Below, piece by piece: positions 1-10,930 of a stretch of DNA of 64,000 nucleotides. Position 1 is the stretch's first letter; every line of letters starts with the position of its first letter. Below the pieces are notes generated by a model. That model was not told where the DNA came from. It saw nothing but the letters and a program-made list of their open reading frames with translations, and did no database searches. Source of the DNA: Ficedula albicollis (Eukaryota; Chordata; Aves; Passeriformes; Muscicapidae); contig NC_021674.1 of NCBI RefSeq assembly GCF_000247815.1, forward strand, positions 12,548,665-12,612,664, given 5' to 3'. A program made the translations under genes and the position numbers.

Positions 1-25
1 GATAGGGAAAGGAGGCCTTGTTCTC

Positions 26-200
26 TTATGAATATCTGGTCCACACCTGAATCCTGGGCCAAGGATCCAAATTCCTGGCCTCAGTTCCATCCAGTTGTAC
101 ACCTGTTCCTGTAAGGTCCCAGACCCGGAGCAACCAAGTTGTAAAAGCCTCACGGCCCCGCCGTGCAATGCCTTTACGCAGGTTACGGAGGGTATCATAT
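26..200 (-). pseudogene. Gag-like remnant of a minus-strand endogenous retrovirus
   Basis: On the minus strand this stretch stays open as a basic, Arg-rich segment (it includes RNLRKGIARRGREAF and a later TWLLRVWDLTG) and ends at a stop near position 26. It lies 3' of the primer-binding site at 729-746 in the same orientation, where retroviral gag begins. I infer a gag N-terminal remnant from position and composition; no zinc knuckle, major homology region or protease motif is visible. The frame runs from the upstream leader through a 389-base homopolymer that reads as poly-proline, which cannot be genuine coding sequence. The gene is therefore interrupted, and its real start cannot be placed. 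It could instead be another open stretch of the ERV leader. Confidence 0.4.
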
Positions 201-728
<528 letters not shown>

Positions 729-746
729 GCCCCACGTTGGGCGCCA
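729..746 (-). other. Retroviral primer-binding site, tRNA-Lys(1,2) type
   Basis: Read on the minus strand, these 18 bases are TGGCGCCCAACGTGGGGC. This is an exact complement of the 3' end of tRNA-Lys(1,2), the primer used by several beta-type retroviruses and some lentiviruses. It lies five bases from the inferred LTR end (TG at 752 on plus, i.e. CA on minus), close to the usual spacing. The site fixes the ERV as minus-strand and makes 752 onward its 5' LTR. The match is direct; the class assignment (beta-like, ERVK-like) is inferred from primer type. Confidence 0.85.
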
Positions 747-751
747 AAATC

Positions 752-1436
752 TGTCCTGGTTTGGAGGACAGGTATCTGCCAATAAAGGCAGAAGTCTTCC
801 TTTGAAACAGAGACCCCAATTTCACTCCCCCCAAGTATTATAATTATTTGAAGCAAGGACTCTGAGGCAGAGATGATAAGAGTAGGAATAACAGCTTCTT
901 TACTAATATATCTAACGGTACAAGCAGAAACAACAGCAGTTTTTAAAATTGCCAACAAACAGAACAGATAACTCAGTCCCAGTCCTTTCTCAAGCTGCAG
1001 GCACACGCTCTCCCTGCTCTCGGTGCAGCAGCAAGAACGAAGCCCCGCAGCTGCTTAGAAGAGACGGGAGAGGAGGCGGAAGTGGCCCCGCTGGTCTCGG
1101 GTGGGAACGGGCTGGAGAGGGCAGCTCCTCGCTCACTGTTTGTGTCCAGGTGGTCAGCAGTGTCCGCAGAGGCAGGAGGCTGGAACGGGGAGATGCAGGG
1201 CAGCTGACCGCAGAGGCTCTGGCTCTCCTCCCTTCGGCCACGTGGCTGCAGACGGGGGTCCCTCCTCCGAGCTCCCCGGAAACACGAGTCCCCTTCCGGG
1301 AGCCGCCCCCACCTACCCCCTTTGTCCAGAGACATCAGAGGTCCTGGGTGTGACCCAGCCAGCTCCATCGGCATGACAATGGGGAAAATTCCCCAAATTG
1401 ACACAGTAACAGAAAACACTCAACCCCCAACAACAA
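752..1436 (-). mobile_element. 5' LTR of an ERVK-like provirus, U3 end lost in poly-G
   Basis: The LTR's 3' terminus is at 752: the plus strand reads TGTCCTGGTTTGG, so the minus strand ends in CCAGGACA. The PBS follows directly. On the minus strand an AGTAAA variant polyadenylation hexamer lies in ATATTAGTAAAGAAGC (near 898-911), upstream of a U5-like stretch of about 150 bases. The segment at 1000-1330 is GC-rich and reads as U3. The 5' boundary cannot be seen because the sequence runs into a 1777-G block at 1437. The LTR end resembles the one at 33115 (TGTCTTGGTTTAG). Confidence 0.75.
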
Positions 1437-3429
<1,993 letters not shown>

Positions 3430-3471
<42 letters not shown>

Positions 3472-3518
3472 GGGGGGGGGGGGGGGGGGGAAAAAAAAAA
3501 AAAAAAAAAAAAAAAAAA
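3430..3518. repeat. A34-G27-A28 homopolymer sandwich
   Basis: A pure A run (3430-3463) passes into a pure G run (3464-3490) and back to pure A (3491-3518). It is the shortest of the poly-G blocks and has the same same-base-on-both-sides layout as those at 26.2 and 32.1 kb. Confidence 0.95.
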
Positions 3519-4055
3519 GAAAATAGTTCCCTGCCTCTGGAAAGCTGACAGTCTCCATCTTAAGTATAAGTTGTCTTAATGGGTTTTAGACTGCCAGATA
3601 GCAGGCGTTTTGCTCTATGACAAGTCTACTTTGGAAACGTGCTTCACAAACCTAATGAAAACATATGCAAAGTTTAGTGATTGTTAAACTATGATGCTGA
3701 GAGGCAGCACCCTTGAAGTAAAGTCCTCGAAATGAACTGCAACTGCACAATAGTTGCAGGATAAGGAAATTTGTCATCCAGCCACTAGGATCTGACATTC
3801 CTTCTGACTGGCAGAAGAGAATATAGAAACACTTTATGGATTCCTGCGCTCAGAAGCAGAATTTCAGTTTAGAGTGAATGTAAAGTCCTTTGTGTGTGTG
3901 TGTGTGTGTGTAGGTATGTTATACCTTTTATCTTTGTAAATACCTGATTCTATCGATATACTAAGAACCCTGTCAAAAAGGTCATGTTAAATACCCATAA
4001 CCCTTGTAGTAGAGTGACAGACCCTTTGTTACAATTTATAATTTTTCTTTTGTTC
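3519..4055. other. No gene seen; short (TG)10 microsatellite at 3891-3910
   Basis: The stretch is unique-looking and AT-leaning, with a perfect TG dinucleotide run of about 20 bases. No reading frame or splice-bounded exon was supported. Confidence 0.5.
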
Positions 4056-4315
4056 CTAGTGTCAGGAAGATTAATCCACAAACACCAGAGGTTTTTGTCC
4101 AAAAAGGAGACAGAGGAGTCCTTTTTGCTTTATTCGAATAAAGGGAGAGGCCATGGGGCATTCCCCTGGTATGGCTCGAATTTTTGGAGGACGCAGCCTC
4201 CTTTTTTATCCTAATTTCCCGGCTGCATTTCCCTCTCTCTTTCCCCATTGGCTGAGGTACTTGAGAGGTACAGACTTCCCGGAACGCCTGACACCTGACA
4301 TTCCCCTCTAATGTA
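4056..4315 (-). mobile_element. Minus-strand LTR with CCAAT, TATA-like and poly(A) signals
   Basis: Read on the minus strand, the order is a CCAAT box in CAGCCAATGGGG (CCAAT at 4247-4251), a TATA-like ATAAAAAAGG (about 4200-4208), then AATAAA (4129-4134), followed by a U5-like tail towards 4056. This order and spacing (about 115 bases from CCAAT to AATAAA) are typical of a retroviral LTR promoter. The hexamer lies inside a perfect 14-base palindrome, TTTATTCGAATAAA (4129-4142), so AATAAA is present on both strands. The U3 boundary is uncertain and may extend right into the repeated segment to about 4761. Confidence 0.6.
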
Positions 4316-4413
4316 TAACCCTTCCTTTTAATTTTTAATTCTTATAGAATTCATTGTTTTTCCCCATTGCTTCTTTCATCTTCCAATATCCAAATTTCAT
4401 TTATCAGCAAACC

Positions 4414-4761
4414 TACAGTTTGTTTGTAAAGGCAAATATCTTTCTCCATTCATCAATCAGTGGAATCCATCCCATTGTTTATTTTATCTCTCTCAGTTCT
4501 GGTTTTATCCACCAGCAGATCCACAGCTCGTTTGTAAAGACAGATGTGACATTGCTCTCATGACCACCCCAAGCACAGACTCCAACCCAGGGGATGTGGA
4601 GCACCCCAACCTCCTTACAGTTTGTTTGTAAAAGCAAAAATCTTTTCCCATTCATCAATCAGTGGAATCCATCCCATTGTTTCTTTTATCTCTCAGTGCT
4701 AGCCTTATCTACCAGCTGATCCACAGCTTGTTTGTAAAGACAAAATGCGACATTCCTCTCA
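4414..4761. repeat. Diverged tandem duplication, 202-bp period
   Basis: Unit 1 starts at 4414 (TACAGTTTGTTTGTAAAGGC) and unit 2 at 4616 (TACAGTTTGTTTGTAAAAGC). Both share the segment CATTCATCAATCAGTGGAAT and end with GACATT(G/C)CTCTCA. About 50 bases between the units are not part of the repeat. It abuts the minus-strand LTR and may be its duplicated U3. Confidence 0.8.
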
Positions 4762-5005
4762 CTAGAGAGAAGATGACAGCGTCTTTCCTTCATTCCCCTG
4801 CGGTTTGAAAACTTCAGCAAGGATATCACAGGTGCTCCCTGCCCCTGTTGCAGTGTTGTCCTTCACTTTGTCATGCATTATGTAAAGGTGATAGGCAGCA
4901 AATTTCAGGAGTCTAAAGAAAAAAACAGGGATATTTTTACTATCCAAGTTTATACTAAACTTAGCTGAGTACCAAGCCAGGCTTATGACCTTGAGCTGCA
5001 CTGCT
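4762..5005. other. No gene seen
   Basis: Unique-looking sequence between the LTR-associated repeat and the SINE. An 79-codon minus-strand open frame (4762-5001) runs through it but shows no recognisable domain or splice context. Confidence 0.4.
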
Positions 5006-5127
5006 ACTGAGATTAGCTCAGATGGTTAAAGCCTGGTGTTAATTATGCCAAGGTTGTGGGGCCACTCACTTGAGTTGGACCTGATGATCCTTGTGAGTTC
5101 CTTTCAACTCAGATTATTCTGTGATTG
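5006..5127 (+). mobile_element. tRNA-headed, CR1-tailed SINE (TguSINE1-like)
   Basis: The head carries a tRNA A-box-like TAGCTCAGATGG followed by a tRNA-Ile-like GTGTTAATTATGCCAAGG. The body then becomes a CR1 3' end (GGACCTGATGATCCTTGTG, then CAACTCAGATTATTCTGTGAT). A tRNA-Ile-like head on a CR1 tail is the structure described for TguSINE1, mobilised by CR1 in songbirds. Several substitutions and a decayed B box indicate an old, inactive copy. This is one of the best clues that the window is passerine. Confidence 0.75.
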
Positions 5128-5183
5128 CTGAAAACGTTTGGTTTGACAGGCAGAAGGGATCTGCTCCCTTTGTTCAGCAGCTT

Positions 5184-5345
5184 CTTTTAGAGCAGGAGCT
5201 TCACCAGCTTCAAAATTAACAACTCATGAACTGGCATGTTCCAGGTGTCATAGCATGCCCCAACCTTTTAGATCAGGAGCATCACCAGCTTCAAAATTAA
5301 CAACTCATGAACTGGCATGTTCCAGGTGTCATAGCATGCCCCAAA
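5184..5345. repeat. Tandem duplication, two 81-bp units
   Basis: Units 5184-5264 and 5265-5345 are near-identical (AGAGCAGGAGCTTCACC versus AGATCAGGAGCATCACC, then the same through CATAGCATGCCCCAA). The low divergence indicates a recent duplication or an assembly duplication. Confidence 0.9.
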
Positions 5346-5804
5346 ACGGGAAATCTGTCTGAGAAGTTATGCATTTCAGTAGCTTACTGGTGAACTCTGA
5401 TTTGAAGACCCTTTCATAAAACCCTTTTCCTTTGGACACCAACTGGTCTGAAATCTGTAAAACTGAAGTTAGATTTCAGTGTCTCTGTTCTGTATGGAAG
5501 TATAATCCATGATGTTACTGGGAAGATGAAAAAGGAGGATGTCTGGGAATTTTTGAGAGTTTTGCAGTCCTGATGGTGTTCAAAGATGACTTGCACGACA
5601 CTGGGAGTTCTGCCTCTGAGATACCACCATGATAAATAACTAAATAAGATGTTTTTGGGAGCAGAGTCCTTTGTAATACAGAACCTTTAAAAAGCAATAG
5701 ATCAGACTCTTGGCTGATGTTCTCCAATATTGTTCCATGGCTTGAATATAAATACATGCATATATATATTTAATGACTTCTGTGATTTTACTCTGTATTT
5801 CTAG
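5346..5804. other. No gene seen; ends in a short AT dinucleotide tract
   Basis: Unique AT-rich sequence. The right end (TATATATATT, then a T-rich stretch ending TATTTCTAG at 5804) would serve as the 3' intron end if 5805-5895 is an exon. Confidence 0.4.
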
Positions 5805-5895
5805 GAAGTTCTTCACTGAACTGCATCAAGATGATCTGGAAGTAGAGCAGGTTGTTTGCTTAAAGGATCTTTGTGCCCTTTACAATGCCCTTCAG
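5805..5895 (+). CDS. Candidate internal coding exon, function unknown
   Basis: A pyrimidine-rich tract ending in TATTTCTAG precedes position 5805, and CAG|GTTATA follows 5895. The 91 bases stay open with one leading base, giving KFFTELHQDDLEVEQ and then VVCLKDLCALYNALQ. The peptide is balanced, acidic-helical in character and unlike translated repeat. The acceptor is good; the donor is weak (GTTATA rather than GTRAGT). The frame stays open past the donor to 6066, so splicing is not forced. I do not recognise the family. It could equally be a chance open stretch, which is common in 64 kb, or a pseudoexon. Confidence 0.3.
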
Positions 5896-6066
5896 GTTAT
5901 AGAGCAGTCCTCTTTCTTTTACATTTTGATGCATTTTTTTTTTCTGTTTGAGAAGAGGTCTAAGAAATTGGGTGCTTTATCTCAAATTGAAACTCTCCTA
6001 GATGAAATTTCAACACTTACTTTTATATGCTCTACATACTTTAATATGTTTCTGACTATGACATAA

Positions 6067-6227
6067 AATGCATAATCTCAACAAAATAGCTTCTTTTTTA
6101 CTGCTGTTTCACTCTGCAAAGCACCTCCTGTAATATGTTTAACTTCCCAGTACCAATTCAGCTCAGTTAATACACTACAAGTGTAGAACTTGCATTAAAT
6201 CTGTGAAATGACTTCTCCCCCAAAAAA
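6067..6227. other. No gene seen
   Basis: Short unique interval between the candidate exon's open frame and the CR1 3' terminus. Confidence 0.4.
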
Positions 6228-7030
6228 TCACAGAATCGCAGAATAGCCTGAGTTGGAAGGGACCCACAAGGATAATAGAGTCCAACTCCTGGCTCTGCAC
6301 AGCACCATCCCCAGGAGTCACACCAAGTGCCTGAGAGCATTATCCAAATATTTCTTGAGCTCTGTCAGGCTTGGTGCTGTGACCACTGCCCTGGGGATCC
6401 TGTTCAGTGCCCAACCACCCTCTGGGTGAAGAACCTTTTCCTAATCTCCAACCTAAACCTCCTCTGACACAACTCCAGGCCATTCCCTCAGGTCCTGTCA
6501 CTGGTCACCAGGGAGAAGAGATCAGTGCCTGCCCCTCTGCTTCCCCTCACAGGAAGCTGTAACTGCAGTGAGGTCTTTCTTCAGTCTTCTCCAGGCCGAA
6601 CAGACCCAGTGACCTCAGACTCTCCTCACACATCTTCCCCTCAAGGCCCTTCACCATCTTTGTGCCCTCCTTTGGACACTCTCCAATAGCTCAATGTCTT
6701 TTTTATATTGTGGAACCCAAACTGTCCCCAGGACTCAAGGTGAGGCTGCCCCAGCTCAGAGCAGAGCAGGACAATCCCCTCCCTTGCCCTGCTGGCCATG
6801 CTGTGCTGATGCCCCCACGACACAAGTGGCCCCCCTGGCTCATGTTCAACTTGCCACTGACCAGGACCCCAGGTCCCTTTCCATGGCACTGCTCTCCAGT
6901 CTCTCATTCCCCAGTCTGTACATCCAGGGCTGCCCCATCCCAGCTGCAGAATCTGGCACTGCACCTTTTGGACTTCCTGTGGTTGGTGATTGCCCAGCCC
7001 TCTCGTTTGTCAAGGTCTCTCTGCAGGACC
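6228..7030 (-). mobile_element. CR1 LINE fragment, 3' part, minus strand
   Basis: The left edge TCACAGAATCGCAGAATAG is the reverse complement of the CR1 3' terminus. Next come the standard CR1 3' landmarks in antisense: AGTTGGAAGGGACC, TCCAACTCCTGG, CACTGCCCTGGGG, and a long pyrimidine-rich region through GTCAAGGTCTCTCTGCAGG. CR1 is a non-LTR retrotransposon that integrates without a poly-A tail and is usually 5' truncated. The copy resumes near 7665 after an inserted, duplicated segment. The several open frames here (107-125 codons) are fortuitous. Confidence 0.9.
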
Positions 7031-7661
7031 TCCCTTTGATGCAGTTTTAAGCACATTTTCAACCACTCAACAAGAGCTTCCATTTTTCCTTAAGAGCCAT
7101 CCACCAAACCTGGATAGTACACTTCTCAAGACTGAGGTCTTTGGAAGAGAAAAGATCAAATGAAAGCTGCTCCTATTTCAGGTTTTTAAGAAATGATTTC
7201 CACCCATCCTTCCCAGTCCACACCTTTTATCTACTTACATACTGACTATACACAGGAGGAATCTGCAACAAGCAGATTGACTTTTGGACTTCATGTGGTT
7301 GGTGATTGCCCAGCCTCTCGTTTGTCAAGGTCTCTCTGCAGGGCCGTTTTGGACTTCGTGTGGTTGGTGATTGCCCAGCCCTCTCGTTTGTCAAGGTCTC
7401 TCTGCAGGACCTCCCTTTGATGCAGTTTTAAGCACATTTTCAACCACTCAACAAGAGCTTCCATTTTTCCTTAAGAGCCATCCACCAAACCTGGATAGTA
7501 CACTTCTCAAGACTGAGGTCTTTGGAAGAGAAAAGATCAAATGAAAGCTGCTCCTATTTCAGGTTTTTAAGAAATGATTTCCACCCATCCTTCCCAGTCC
7601 ACACCTTTTATCTACTTACATACTGACTATACACAGGAGGAATCTGCAACAAGCAGATTGA
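6966..7661. repeat. Tandem duplication of a CR1-plus-insert segment, 315-bp units with a partial copy between
   Basis: Full units 6966-7280 and 7347-7661 are almost identical; I see one difference, CTTCCTGTGG versus CTTCGTGTGG. A truncated third copy of only the first ~65 bases (7282-7346) lies between them. Each full unit starts in CR1 sequence (TTGCCCAGCCCTCTCG) and continues into about 240 bases not typical of CR1 (from about GATGCAGTTTTAAGCACATT). The duplication therefore post-dates the insertion into CR1. Confidence 0.9.
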
Positions 7662-7910
7662 AATTAGATGCCATTGAGGGAACCAACAGCTCCTCACAGT
7701 TTTGTTTCATGTATGAACTTGCTCAGTATCCCTTCCAGTCCTGCATGAAAATCATTTATGGAGATGTTGAAGAGCACAGGGACTAGGATGGGGCCCTCTG
7801 GAACTTCATCAGTGACAGGTCAAATTCTGATGTCCCCACATTCACTGTAACTCTTTGCACCTGACCTGTGAGCCAGTTGCTCATCTATCATATGATGTGT
7901 TTATCCATCT
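7662..7910 (-). mobile_element. Continuation of the interrupted CR1, minus strand
   Basis: After the duplicated insert, CR1 homology resumes with CCAACAGCTCCTCACAG, GAGATGTTGAAGAGCACAGG and GGGGCCCTCTGGAACTTCATC. These are antisense CR1 landmarks found further 5' in the element than the part at 6228-7030. The collinear order shows one CR1 copy split by an insertion. The right boundary is approximate. Confidence 0.75.
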
Positions 7911-10369
7911 CACAGAAGAAATTCTGCCAAAATCTTTCAAACATAATCTAATGAAAGAACGTAATGGCTTTAGACAGTTTCAAAGAAATGCTACAGAACT
8001 GCAAAGTATTTTCTGGAATTTACTTAATTTCATTTCTTAGGTGAGCAAGGTATGAGGACAGCTGCTGTCAAGCTGTAGCTGCACAGCTAGAGGAGAGCAC
8101 AGCCTGGTGGTACAACAGCTGAACTGATCTTTTCCCACACCTCTTCCACAGCATAATTGTCCCATCCAGGGCTGCCATCACCATCCATCACACGTCTGCT
8201 GGAACATCCCTCTGCCTCTGGCTCTCCCACACCACCAGGTAGGCAGGAGAAGTTAAATGCAGGCTTGCTCTCATTGTGCTGTTCCCCAGGCAGTGTTTTA
8301 GGGTTCTTCATAGACAGACTGCAGTGACATACTTTTTGGGACTGCTGCTTCCATGGAAACAACACAGTTTTTGTGCTCTTGCTCTGAGGAAGCTGCTTCA
8401 TGAAACATGATTAAAAGAATACACTTACCTAAAAGCATAGATTTACAGCACCGAAGCTGTAAAAAGAGAAATCTATAGAATTCATTAAGATCATACTCAT
8501 TAAGGATTCCTCTCAGCTTGTAAGGCCATTGTGTCCTGAGGAAATGTGAACTACACCCTTTCTGCTTCTTTTCTGCCTAAAAAACCGTATGTAGAAAAGT
8601 CTCACTGGACCATCTGCCACTCTTTAGTCTCAGATAAAAAGGCTTCACTCCTCTCTCCTTTCTCTGCCTCTCTTTCCTGGGCCTGGCACTGGTGATGGTA
8701 TGGTATTGCTGGGGTCCTTCTCAAGGTCCTTCGAAACATGTACGCCTTAATTTGTATCTTTCCAGCTTCAGTTTGGTAACTGCTTGGGATCTTTCTCCTA
8801 TTTTTTTAAATATTTTCAGATACATCAATAAGATTTTTAAAGATTGTGTTGAATTTTTTATTTATTACACGCATTTCTTAGGCATGAAACTTGTTTATTT
8901 TCTCCAATATCTATTTAGATTACTGGGATTTTCAGTTAATGAGGAGGAAAAAAGCCCAACCTTCTCTATTTTAGACAACTCTCAGGAGACTTGTCAGATG
9001 TGGTGATGTCTTATACTGAGGTGCTTGTGGATTTGTTTCATGAAGGAGAAATGCCTCACACTGACAAGGTTGGCTCCCTACATCATGCTGGAGATATAGA
9101 ACGAAAAAGAGGAGATTGGTAATAATTAATAGACCAAAAACTGTGCATGTCTAATATTTTTAGGGTCATGAATGCAAAATAAAGTGGGAATTACCACAGT
9201 CCTAAGACTGCTAGGGTATGGAGAAACAGCAGCAACACAGCATTCCAGGTTTCCTAATTCTTCCAGTGCACTGAACCCTTTCTGTGCAAAGCCAGACTAC
9301 ACAACCAAGATCCCTCAAATCCCAACTTTGCTGGCAAAGCATGCAAAGGATGGAGTTCATCCATACCATGGTGAAAGGACCAAGAGCAATGGGCAAAATT
9401 ATGAGTAGGATCATCTTTTCAAGCCTGGAAAGTCTGCTTGGCAGTAGCATCCGTGACAGCAGCTGGCTGACACTTGTGCTAACTTGCACTGCTTCCTATT
9501 TGAATATGGAAGACTTTCTCTACATTTTTAGCAGCACTACTTAGCAGATCACCATGAATGAAGAAAGAGTATTTTATCATCATCTTGGCTTCACTGAAAT
9601 TTTGGGTGAATAGAAAATATATGATTTTTTTTTCAGTTCACATTCCTGTGATTCATTTATTTAGCCGCTATATATATATTTGCTTTTCCTAGATGCCTGT
9701 TGTGAAATTCTGGATATGTGACATCTGCAAGACTTGCTGTTGGAATAATTAGCATGAAATGATGCAGAAAATTTTTAAGATAACTGAATTATCAATACCT
9801 CTTTCCTTACAGAGATACTTCCATTTTAGTTAATATTTAATCCAAATAATGCTGTAAAGGCAGAGGAAGTAAATTGTGCATATTAATGATTTATTTTAAA
9901 ATCACAACCACTGTGTATGCTTTCTAAATATAAAACTGGGTGATGGAGAAAAGAAAGAAACTTTCTCTTTTCAGCATTGGGCAGACCGAACCACATAGAA
10001 GTTTCTCAGAAGACTGGGATCTCTTAGTTGCTTTTAGCATCTGTGGTCTTCTATAAACCTTCCAGGCATACAGAGGACACTCACTGCTCACTCTCCGGAA
10101 ATTTTATAATCCCAGATTACTACGACAGGCAAGGATTTAGATTACTATGACAGGCAAGGATTAAGGAATTAGTTTGGCAGAATGTTTTTGCCTCTTTCCT
10201 AACCTCACTTGAGAGAACACAGAAGCATATGAACTTAGAGGTCTACTTTCATTTCAGTGCCAAAGGATTTAAACATTCTCTGGAGAGTGTTGCAGAGTTC
10301 TGGCATAGGAAAGAAGCCTCAGTGATGGAGCCTTGTAAGAAAAGACAAAGAAGCTTGTTGAACACTCTT
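7911..10369. other. No gene recognised; 25-bp tandem pair at 10114-10163
   Basis: Mostly unique AT-leaning sequence. A 25-base unit (AGATTACTA[C/T]GACAGGCAAGG...) occurs twice in a row at 10114-10138 and 10139-10163. A 28-base minus-strand interval (8429-8456) has splice-like ends (TTTTTACAG before, GTAAGTG after) but is too short to interpret. The 104-codon frames at 8087-8401 (minus) and 8692-9006 (plus) show no domain. Confidence 0.4.
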
Positions 10370-10477
10370 TTTTGTTTGGTTTTGGTTTTTTGTTTTGTTT
10401 TGGTAGGGGTTTTGTTGCTGGGCTTTTTTGTTTTGGTTTGGTTTGGTTTTTTTTGGGGTTTTTTTTGGTTTTTTTAA
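10370..10477. repeat. T/G-rich low-complexity tract
   Basis: About 100 bases made almost only of T and G in irregular T(n)G(1-4) blocks (for example TTTTGGTTTGGTTTGG). The open frame through it is a composition effect. Confidence 0.85.
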
Positions 10478-10539
10478 ATCTTCTTCCAAGGATACCGTTG
10501 GTTCACTCAACCCTCCATTTGTAAACTGCTCGGCAGGGG

Positions 10540-10930
10540 GGGATTTGCATAAACGTAGACCTGAGAGGAGGGAAAAGACAGATTTGATTCTCCCACACAG
10601 AGCAATAAGCTCTGCCCTGAGGGAACGCTCACCCCCGCCCCAGGCGTTGTGCGAAAGGATGGAAGGCAAGATGTTGGTGTGTTTGTGGAGTGGAGGTGGT
10701 GATGCTTGAGTCGGTGGTCTGGTTATTAACACTTACCCCTAAGTAGCTGCCGATCTTCCAATGTGTTGTCGCTGGCAAAGCTGCGGCGGGCGGGTAAGTC
10801 TGGCAATGCCTCTGCAGCTCGCTGTTGAGTAGGAGGGATACAAGAGCACAAACGGATTCCGTTCCCAAAATGCGGAGATCTAAGGAAGTGGGTGGGACAA
10901 TCACGTGGCCATCTGCTTAGTGAGCGGAGC
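10540..10930. promoter_or_regulatory. CpG-enriched patch, possible promoter or first exon
   Basis: I count about 19 CpG in some 400 bases, against a strongly CpG-poor surround. The patch contains a CACGTG E-box (10902-10907). It has splice-donor-like motifs pointing both ways: GTAAGT on plus at 10794-10799 and GGGGTAAGT on minus (plus 10731-10739). This would fit a bidirectional promoter or a first exon on either strand. No TATA box or recognised coding start is present, and the overlapping open frames (82-137 codons, both strands) are not convincing. It may be a decayed GC-rich repeat instead. Confidence 0.3.

Noticed and set aside
6641..7050. Overlapping frames of 107-125 codons on both strands
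   Set aside because: They lie entirely in CR1 3' sequence, which is non-coding here and read partly antisense.
8429..8456. 28-nt minus-strand interval with TTTTTACAG and GTAAGTG ends
   Set aside because: Too short to test for coding and no neighbouring exon; such pairs occur by chance in AT-rich DNA.
10370..10477. TTTTGG-like tract resembling a telomeric repeat
   Set aside because: Irregular low complexity; vertebrate telomeres are TTAGGG, which is absent.
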